Below, one piece after another: positions 53,027-58,355 of a stretch of DNA of 58,355 nt. The position numbers and the translations under genes were made by a program. The notes beneath the pieces were generated by a model. It had not been told where the DNA came from. It saw only the letters and a program-made list of their open reading frames with translations, and did no database searches. Position 1 is the stretch's first letter. Every line of letters begins with the position of its first letter. Source of the DNA: DSNY01 sp016861185 (lineage in GTDB: Bacteria > Pseudomonadota > Gammaproteobacteria > Burkholderiales > Burkholderiaceae_F); the NCBI GenBank assembly GCA_030263275.1, contig SZOR01000012.1, forward strand, positions 1 to 58,355. The letters run 5' to 3'.

Positions 53027-53488
53027 ATGGTCAAGAAGCTCAAGGCAATGGCAGGCGGCGGCAAGGACAGTCAACTCGCGGCCGCGATCAAGGAATCGGC
53101 GCAGCAGATCTGGCTGGCCGGCCTCGGCGCGTTCTCCAAGGCGCAGGAGGAAGGCACCAAGGTTTTCGAGGCGCTCGTCAAGGAAGGCAACTCGATCCAG
53201 AAGCGCACGATGAAACTCACCGAAGACCGCGTCAACGAAGTCACCAGCAAAGTCACCAGGATGGCGGGCAGCTTCCAGAAACAGGCGAACGCCTCGTGGG
53301 ACAAGCTCGAAGGCGTCTTCGAGGACCGCGTGCAGCGCGCGCTGACCCGACTGGGCGTGCCGACCAAGAAGGAGATCCACGCGCTGACGAAGCGGGTCGA
53401 GGAACTGACCGCCAGCGTGCAGAAACTCTCCGGCGGACGCGCCGTCAAGGCAACCCGCGCCACGCGCGCGCGCAAAGCCGCCGCCTGA
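53027..53488 (+). CDS. Phasin family protein (PHA granule-associated)
   Basis: A 153-residue amphipathic helical protein. It contains LAAAIKESAQQIWLAGLGAFSKAQEEGTKVFEALVKEG (residues 17-54), the hallmark of PhaF/PhaI-type phasins that coat polyhydroxyalkanoate granules, then a long coiled region and VPTKKEIHALTKRVEELTASVQKL. It ends in a Lys/Arg/Ala tail (KATRATRARKAAA) like a short form of the DNA-binding tail of PhaF, which may tie granules to the nucleoid. GGAAGGAG precedes the ATG. Its neighbours suggest that neutral lipid storage is the theme. Confidence 0.88.
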   Translation: MVKKLKAMAGGGKDSQLAAAIKESAQQIWLAGLGAFSKAQEEGTKVFEALVKEGNSIQKRTMKLTEDRVNEVTSKVTRMAGSFQKQANASWDKLEGVFEDRVQRALTRLGVPTKKEIHALTKRVEELTASVQKLSGGRAVKATRATRARKAAA

Positions 53489-53553
53489 GCCAGATCAAGC
53501 GATGCCCCCGGCCGGCCGGCAACGCGGTCGGTCGGGCGTGCTAGAAGAGCGGC

Positions 53554-53709
53554 ATGATCGCCCGCTCGAGCAGTTTCGCGGCGTCGGCACACGGCGGTAG
53601 CGACGTTCGCCGCCGCAGGTCGCGGTTGCAGCGCCCCCGTATCGGCCTCGCCCTCGCGGGCGGCGGACATCTCCTCGCTACGCTCGGCGCTGTCCGCTTG
53701 GACTCATGA
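53554..53709 (+). pseudogene. Truncated upstream copy of the patatin gene 5' end
   Basis: A 51-codon frame begins MIARSSSFAASAHGG and reaches QRPRIGLALAGGG, the start of the patatin domain, then HLLATLGAVRLDS and TGA. This TGA overlaps the ATG of the intact gene (ATGA at 53706-53709). Forty bases (53629-53668) recur at 53763-53802 with one synonymous change. A hairpin GCGGACA/TGTCCGC (53663-53697) sits right after the copied part, and 13 bases at 53656-53668 are inverted at 53717-53729 just after the new ATG. The original N-terminus of the lipase may be that of this copy. Confidence 0.7.
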
Positions 53710-54974
53710 ACGAACGGTCCGCCGCCCGCCGTGGCTCCGTCCACCGTCGCCTCCCACCGCGACAGCGTCCCCGTATCGGCCTCGCCCTCGCGGGCGGCGG
53801 ACCGTTGGGGGCGATCTACGAAATCGGCGCGCTGGCGGCGCTCGCCGAAGCGCTGCGCGGCATGGACTTCAACGACGCCGACGTCTACGTCGGCGTCAGC
53901 GCGGGCGCCTTCATCGCGGCGGGGCTGGCCAACGGCTTCACGCCGTACCAGATGTCGCGGCTGTTCATCGAGGGGCACAAGACAGACGATCGCTTCGATC
54001 CCGCCATCCTGCTGCGGCCGGCGTTGCGCGAGTACTGGCGGCGCATCCGTTCGCTGCCGCCGCTGGCGGCCGGCGCGCTGTGGAACTACGTGGTGCGGCC
54101 CGGCAACCTGATGGGCTCGCTCGAACGGCTCGGCCGCGCGATCCCGACGGGGCTTTTCAACGGTGACGAGGTCGACCGCTATCTCGCCCGCATCTTCAGC
54201 CAGCCCGGGCGCACCAACGACTTCCGCCAGCTCGGCCACAAGCTGTTCCTCGTCGCCACCGATCTGGACACCGGCGAAGCCGTCGCCTTCGGCTCGAAGG
54301 GCTACGAGCACGTGCCGATCTCGCGCGCGGTGCAGGCGTCGGCCGCGCTGCCGGGCGTGTTTCCGCCGGTGCGCATCGACGGCCGCGACTTCGTCGATGG
54401 CGCGCTGCGCAAGACGCTGCACGCGTCGATCGCGCTCGAGCAGGGCGTTGACCTGCTGCTGTGCCTCAACCCGCTCGTGCCGTACGACGCGACCCCGCAC
54501 CATCGCACGCGCGACCGCGAACATCACCTCGACAAGCTGGTCGAAGGCGGCCTGCCGGTCGTGCTGGCACAGACCTTCCGCTCGATCATCCATTCGCGTC
54601 TCGGCGCCGGCATGGAGCGGTACAAGACGGCGTATCCGGACAGCGACATCGTGCTGTTCCAGCCGAACCGCGCCGACGCCGACATGTTCTTCACCAACCT
54701 GTTCTCGTATTCGAGCCGGCGCCGTCTGTGCGAGCACGCGTACCAGAAGACGCGCCATGAGCTGTGGGTGCGCCGGCACGAGCTGGCGCCCACGCTGGCG
54801 CGGCACGGCATCGAAATCGACGTCGCCGTGCTGCGCGACGAGAGCCTGACGCTGGTCAAGAGCATCCGCCGCCATCGCGAAACATGGATCGAGTCGCGCT
54901 CGTCGGCGACGACGCGCATGCTCGGGCACACGCTCGACGACCTGGAGCGCTGGTTGCGCGTGGCTGCGGGCTGA
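53706..54974 (+). CDS. Patatin-like phospholipase, first copy
   Basis: A 422-residue protein with a patatin domain. The oxyanion-hole glycines are LALAGGGPLGAIYEIGAL (from about 26), the nucleophile is Ser65 in GVSAG, and the dyad aspartate is Asp231 in FVDGALR. The C-terminal 170 residues are less conserved and include HTRDREHHLDKLVEGG. It would hydrolyse acyl esters of phospholipids or storage lipids with a Ser-Asp dyad. The first 20 residues (SAARRGSVHRRLPPRQ) are encoded by a duplicated junction and may be recent. Confidence 0.85.
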   Translation: MNERSAARRGSVHRRLPPRQRPRIGLALAGGGPLGAIYEIGALAALAEALRGMDFNDADVYVGVSAGAFIAAGLANGFTPYQMSRLFIEGHKTDDRFDPAILLRPALREYWRRIRSLPPLAAGALWNYVVRPGNLMGSLERLGRAIPTGLFNGDEVDRYLARIFSQPGRTNDFRQLGHKLFLVATDLDTGEAVAFGSKGYEHVPISRAVQASAALPGVFPPVRIDGRDFVDGALRKTLHASIALEQGVDLLLCLNPLVPYDATPHHRTRDREHHLDKLVEGGLPVVLAQTFRSIIHSRLGAGMERYKTAYPDSDIVLFQPNRADADMFFTNLFSYSSRRRLCEHAYQKTRHELWVRRHELAPTLARHGIEIDVAVLRDESLTLVKSIRRHRETWIESRSSATTRMLGHTLDDLERWLRVAAG

Positions 54975-55002
54975 CGGCCAGCCAGCTTTCCGCCTGCGAA
55001 AT

Positions 55003-55135
55003 CCCCCTCGGTCCCCCTTTACGAAAGGGGGAGGACGTCAGGCGCACCTTTGGTGCGCGGTTCGGCGTTCCCCCTCGGTCCCCCTTTGTGAAAAGGGGAA
55101 GAGGACGGACGCACCTTCGGTGCGTGCCGAAAATC
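55003..55135. repeat. Tandem pair of 67-bp double-hairpin units
   Basis: Each unit has CCCCCTCGGTCCCCCTTT, three or four bases and AAAGGGGG or AAAAGGGG, then about 10 bp, then a second small hairpin (GCGCACC-TTT-GGTGCGC in unit 1; CGCACC-TTC-GGTGCG in unit 2). The second unit starts 67 bp after the first. The rest of the gap to the TetR start (55136-55220) holds GTGCTATTCT, a weak -10 candidate, and nothing else notable. Confidence 0.85.
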
Positions 55136-55220
55136 TGCCGCACGGCGCGCAACAGGGCCAGTGCTATTCTCGGCCGCGACAAGAAACCGGCGCGCCGCCG
55201 CGCCGCGCCTCCCGATCCCG

Positions 55221-55880
55221 ATGGAACGCAAACCGCCGCGAAGAACGCGCGAACGCATCCTCGAGCTGTCGTTGCGGCTGTTCAACGACTTCGGCGAGCC
55301 GAACATCAACACGACGATCATCGCCGAGGAGATGAACATCTCCCCCGGCAACCTGTACTACCACTTCAAGAACAAGGACGACATCATCAACTGCATCTTC
55401 CAGCAGTTCGAGCGCGAGATCGACGAACTGCTGACGGTGCCGACGAGCCGCAAGCCGAACGTCGAGGACGCGTGGTTGTTCCTGCACCTGCTGTTCGAGC
55501 TGATCTGGAAGTACCGCTTCTTCTACCGCGATCTGAACAACCTGCTGATCAACAACCGCACGCTCGAGCTGCGCTTCAAGACGCTACTCGCGCAGAAGAC
55601 GAAGGTGGCGCGCTGGCTGTGCGAAGGCCTGGCGGGGCAGAAGGAGCTGAAGGCCACGCGGCCCGAAATCGAAGCGCTGGCGACCAACATGGTCGTCGTC
55701 GCGACCTACTGGCTCTCCTACGAGTACGTGCTGAACCCGCGCCGCTTCTCCGAGCCCGCGGTCGTCGGCGAAGCGCTCGCGCGCGGCTGCTACCAGGTGA
55801 TGGCGCTGACCGCACCGTATCTCGAAGGCAACGCGCGCCGGCTGTTCGAAAAGCTGGCGGGGGAGTATTTGAAGGATTAG
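55221..55880 (+). CDS. TetR/AcrR family transcriptional regulator
   Basis: A 219-residue repressor-type protein. The helix-turn-helix is at about 10-55: TRERILELSLRLFNDFGEPNINTTIIAEEMNISPGNLYYHFKNKDDIINCIF. The ligand domain contains WLFLHLLFELIWKYRFFYRDLNNLLINN, large and hydrophobic, suited to a lipid or acyl-CoA ligand (inference). The ATG at 55221 is preferred to an upstream GTG at 55161. It sits among lipid genes and probably controls some of them. Confidence 0.88.
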   Translation: MERKPPRRTRERILELSLRLFNDFGEPNINTTIIAEEMNISPGNLYYHFKNKDDIINCIFQQFEREIDELLTVPTSRKPNVEDAWLFLHLLFELIWKYRFFYRDLNNLLINNRTLELRFKTLLAQKTKVARWLCEGLAGQKELKATRPEIEALATNMVVVATYWLSYEYVLNPRRFSEPAVVGEALARGCYQVMALTAPYLEGNARRLFEKLAGEYLKD

Positions 55881-55883
55881 GTC

Positions 55884-55961
55884 GGATTGCGGATTGCGGA
55901 TCGCGGATTGCGGATCGCGGATTGTGCGGAACCCGCCGGCGCGCTGCGCAATCCGCAATCC
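55884..55961. repeat. Heptamer repeat array with inverted end
   Basis: Six 7-bp units (GGATTGC, GGATTGC, GGATCGC, GGATTGC, GGATCGC, GGATTGT) run from 55884 to 55925. After 22 bases GCAATCC GCAATCC (55948-55961) is the exact inverse of the first two, giving 14 bp of perfect pairing. It lies between the TetR stop and the start of the next gene. The unit recurs inverted at 36732-36752. Confidence 0.85.
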
Positions 55962-55984
55962 GAAGCAACGAGGAGGAGACGCCG

Positions 55985-56761
55985 ATGGCAAAGGGCTGGG
56001 CCAAGTTTCCGTATCCCGACAAGAAGTTCGTGTACACCGCGGCGACGCTGAAGAAGGCGTGGGACCGGCTGCATCGCGGCGACGTCGAGCCTTTTCCGAA
56101 GGACGAGGCCGTCGAGGCGTGGATCGCCTTTCACGCAGGCGACTTCCAGAGGGCGTACGAATTGGGCCTGAAAGCCGGCGGCGCCGGCATCACTGCCGCC
56201 AACAAGGCGCAGGCGATCTACGCCAACTACCTCGAGGAAGACGAGAAGCGCAAGCTGCAGATGTTCCAGGAAGTCGCCGAGCGCGCCGCCGAACAGCAGC
56301 GCCAGGAGCCGAAGAACGCCAACGCGTTCTACTGGCAGGCCTACGCGCTCGGCCGCTACGGCCAGGGCATCTCGATCGCGAAGGCGCTCGCGCAGGGCAT
56401 CGGCACGCAGGTGAAGAATGCGCTCGACACGGCCTTGAAGCTCGCGCCGAAGCACGCCGACGCGCACATCGCCTCCGGCGCGTATCACGCGGAGATCATC
56501 GACAAGGTCGGCGCGATGATCGGCGGCCTGACCTACGGCGCGAAGAAGGACGCGGGGCTGAAGCACTACGAAACCGCGCTGAAACTCAATCCCGATTCGG
56601 CGATCGCCCGCATCGAATATGCCAACGGGCTGGTGATGCTCGAAGGCAAGAAAGCGCTCGCGCAGGCCGAAAAGCTGTACGCCGAAGCGGCGGCCTGCGA
56701 GCCGCACGACGCGATGGAAAAGCTCGACATCGAGCTGGCGAAGGCCGAACTGGAGGATTGA
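55985..56761 (+). CDS. TPR-like protein of unknown function
   Basis: A 258-residue soluble protein. It begins MAKGWAKFPYPDKKFVYTAATLKKAWDRLHRGD and later shows tetratricopeptide-like turns: ALDTALKLAPKHADAHIASGAYHAEII near 155 and HYETALKLNPDSAIARIEYANGLVML near 200. There is no signal peptide. Such repeats mediate protein contacts; the partner may be a granule or lipase protein encoded next door, but the sequence does not say. GAGGAGGAGACG precedes the ATG. It is followed after 25 bp by the second patatin gene. Confidence 0.72.
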   Translation: MAKGWAKFPYPDKKFVYTAATLKKAWDRLHRGDVEPFPKDEAVEAWIAFHAGDFQRAYELGLKAGGAGITAANKAQAIYANYLEEDEKRKLQMFQEVAERAAEQQRQEPKNANAFYWQAYALGRYGQGISIAKALAQGIGTQVKNALDTALKLAPKHADAHIASGAYHAEIIDKVGAMIGGLTYGAKKDAGLKHYETALKLNPDSAIARIEYANGLVMLEGKKALAQAEKLYAEAAACEPHDAMEKLDIELAKAELED

Positions 56762-56786
56762 ACGCCGTCGCGCGGCGCCGATAGCC

Positions 56787-57656
56787 ATGCGGCCCACCGC
56801 ACTGGTGCTCGCCGGAGGCGGCAGCCTCGGCGCCGTCGCGGTCGGCATGCTGCGCGAGATCGTCGGCGCCGGCGAACGCGCCGACCTGCTCGTCGGCGCT
56901 TCGGCTGGCGCGATCAACTGCGCCTACTTCGCCGCCGATCCCAGCCCGACGTGCGTGGCGCGCCTCGAACGGCTCTGGAGCGGGCTGACCAGCGCGCAGG
57001 TTTTTGGGCCGCGCTGGGTGTCGCTCGTTTCCGTGCTGCGCCGGCGCGATCACCTGTTCGCGCCCACGCACCTGCGCGTCCTGCTGGAGAAGCATCTGCC
57101 GATTCGCGAGTTCGCGCAGGCGCGCGTGCCGCTGTACGTCGTCGCGAGCGACCAGGTCACCGGCGAAGAAGTCGTCCTGTCCGCGGGCCCGGTCATCGAG
57201 GCGGTGCTGGCGAGCACTGCTATCCCCGGCGTGTTTCCGGCAGTGCGCCTGAACGACCGCGACCTCGTCGACGGCGGCGTCAGCAGCAACACGCCCATCG
57301 GCGCCGCGATTGCGCTCGGCGCACGGCGGCTGATCGTGCTGCCGACGGGTTTCGCGTGCGCGCTGAAGCGCATCCCGACGAGCGCGCTCGGTCGGACGAT
57401 GCATGCGCTGAGCCTGCTGGTCATCCGGCAACTGATCGTCGATCTGCAGCGCTACGCGCAGGCCGCGCAGATCGTCGTTGTGCCGCCGCTGTGTCCGCTC
57501 GACGTCTCGCCGTACGACTACTCGCACGGCGCTGAGCTGATCGCCCGCGCCGCCGCGAGCACGCGCGCGTGGATCGCCGCAGGCGGCCTCGAGCGCACCG
57601 ACCTGCCGCACACGCTGCTGCCGCACGATCACGCGGGCAAGGGGCACGTGCACTGA
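56787..57656 (+). CDS. Patatin-like phospholipase, second copy
   Basis: A 289-residue compact patatin. Oxyanion segment ALVLAGGGSLGAVAVGML at 5-22, nucleophile Ser39 in GASAG, aspartate Asp162 in LVDGGVSSNTPIG. It is shorter than the first patatin gene and closer to the bacterial RssA-like form. It is the last of the plus-strand lipid genes and converges on the E2 gene. Confidence 0.87.
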   Translation: MRPTALVLAGGGSLGAVAVGMLREIVGAGERADLLVGASAGAINCAYFAADPSPTCVARLERLWSGLTSAQVFGPRWVSLVSVLRRRDHLFAPTHLRVLLEKHLPIREFAQARVPLYVVASDQVTGEEVVLSAGPVIEAVLASTAIPGVFPAVRLNDRDLVDGGVSSNTPIGAAIALGARRLIVLPTGFACALKRIPTSALGRTMHALSLLVIRQLIVDLQRYAQAAQIVVVPPLCPLDVSPYDYSHGAELIARAAASTRAWIAAGGLERTDLPHTLLPHDHAGKGHVH

Positions 57657-57733
57657 AGGCGCAGCCTCCGTGTCGACGATCGCCCGCGCTGCCGTCGCGG
57701 CCCGCCTCCATCGAAGCGCCCGTATCGACGCCT

Positions 57734-58355
57734 CTACTCGGCGCGCTGCAGAGCCGCGATGACCGCGTTCAGGAACCGCGCCGCTTCGCCACCGGTGACC
57801 GCGCGGTGATCGAACGTCAGGGAAACCGGCAGCAGACGGTGGGCGACGATCGCGCCGTCGGAGAGCGCGACCGGCCGCAAGGCGATGCGGCCCGCCCCGA
57901 GGATCGCGACGGTGGGCGGCACGACGATCGGCGTAGCGTAGCGGCCGCCGACCGGACCGTAGTTCGAAAGCGCGATCGTCGCCCCGCGCAGCCGCTCCGG
58001 CGGCAAAGTGCGCGCGCGTGCTGCGTCGATCAACGCCTGCGCTTCGCGTTCGAGCGCGGCCCGTTCGAGCGCGTGCGCATCGCGCAGCACCGGCACGATC
58101 AGCCCGTCGGCCGAGTCGACCGCGATGCCGACATGCACTTCGTCGAAGACCCGGCGGCTGCCCGCTTTGCCGTCGAACCACGCGTTCAGCGCCGGTTCGG
58201 CGCGGCACGCTGCGATCAACGCGCGCAGCAGCCGAACGAGGATCGGCGTTTGCGGCAGCCACGCGTGGATGTCCGCATCGTCGAAGATCGACACCGCGGC
58301 GACCTCGGCATGCGCTTCGGCCATCCGCTGCGCCATCGCGCGGCCGACGGCGTCG
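57734..58355 (-). CDS. 2-oxoacid dehydrogenase E2 (dihydrolipoamide acyltransferase), C-terminal part
   Basis: About 207 residues of the catalytic domain, cut by the right edge, so the lipoyl and peripheral-subunit-binding domains are not seen. It reads DAVGRAMAQRMAEAHAEVAAVSIFDDADI, then PALNAWFDGKAG, VHVGIAVDSADGLIVPVLRDA and LTFDHRAVTGGEAARFLNAVI. The acyltransferase motif HxxxDG is here HRAVTG: the histidine is present and the aspartate is replaced by threonine. I recall the same variant in some betaproteobacterial E2 chains. The complex could be acetoin, branched-chain or pyruvate dehydrogenase. Confidence 0.85.
   Translation of the reverse strand, partial: DAVGRAMAQRMAEAHAEVAAVSIFDDADIHAWLPQTPILVRLLRALIAACRAEPALNAWFDGKAGSRRVFDEVHVGIAVDSADGLIVPVLRDAHALERAALEREAQALIDAARARTLPPERLRGATIALSNYGPVGGRYATPIVVPPTVAILGAGRIALRPVALSDGAIVAHRLLPVSLTFDHRAVTGGEAARFLNAVIAALQRAE

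Noticed and set aside
55884..55961. Possible CRISPR array
   Set aside because: Units are 7 bp with no spacers and there are no cas genes.
57734..58355. Loss of activity in the E2 protein because HxxxDG lacks its aspartate
   Set aside because: The catalytic histidine and the flanking DHR and GGEAARF are intact and the variant seems to recur in related enzymes, so I kept it as a normal gene.

Overview
The window is GC-rich chromosomal DNA of a betaproteobacterium, most likely Burkholderiales or a close relative. The placement rests on gene order and protein resemblance (inference, no search was run): rpsO-pnp-quinone oxidoreductase-tpiA-secG-tRNA-Leu-nuoA-N, ilvB-ilvH-ilvC-psd-pssA-leuA, and a sigma factor-DUF3619-DUF3106-RDD set are all arrangements I associate with that group. 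There are no rRNA genes, CRISPR arrays, phage genes or transposases. Almost every base is coding and the genes sit in tight runs.

Layout. 1-4.7 kb: a duplicated thioesterase start at the left edge, an SDR oxidoreductase, ETF-ubiquinone oxidoreductase, a PLP-dependent cystathionine gamma-synthase-like enzyme and a Nudix hydrolase. 4.7-19.8 kb (minus strand): the complete 14-gene nuoA-N operon for NADH:ubiquinone oxidoreductase. 19.9-26.3 kb: tRNA-Leu(GAG), secG, tpiA, a quinone oxidoreductase, pnp, rpsO and an orphan branched-chain-amino-acid-type binding protein. 26.3-34.9 kb: a YdjM-like membrane protein, then leuA with a probable leucine attenuator, pssA, psd, a SIMPL protein, ilvC, ilvH and ilvB. 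35.2-40.2 kb: a sigma factor with its DUF3619/DUF3106/RDD companions, an FFLEELY-type protein, and a Tat-exported small protein paired with a GMC oxidoreductase. 40.1-50.8 kb: a peptide-type ABC importer (fused double ATPase and two permeases) diverging from three tandem paralogous binding proteins and a lipase-like hydrolase. 50.8-57.7 kb: a locus that looks devoted to storage lipid: a two-domain fatty acyl-CoA reductase, a phasin, two patatin-like lipases, a TetR regulator and a TPR-like protein. The right edge cuts a 2-oxoacid dehydrogenase E2 gene.

The most unusual signal is between and at the starts of genes. Many short hairpin repeats of several unrelated families occur. At five junctions (left-edge thioesterase, nuoE, nuoD twice over, the second lipid-cluster lipase upstream, and binding protein 2) a hairpin element sits exactly at a stop/start junction and is bracketed by a repeat of the downstream gene's own 5' end. 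Each truncated copy is an open reading frame whose stop lies at or near the true start, so translational coupling from the gene before would survive the insertion. At nuoD the copies differ almost only at synonymous positions. A second intergenic theme is arrays of 7-bp repeats followed by two inverted copies, present at two loci with different heptamers. I regard the start-codon duplications as the best candidate here for something undescribed; it is inference from this one sequence.
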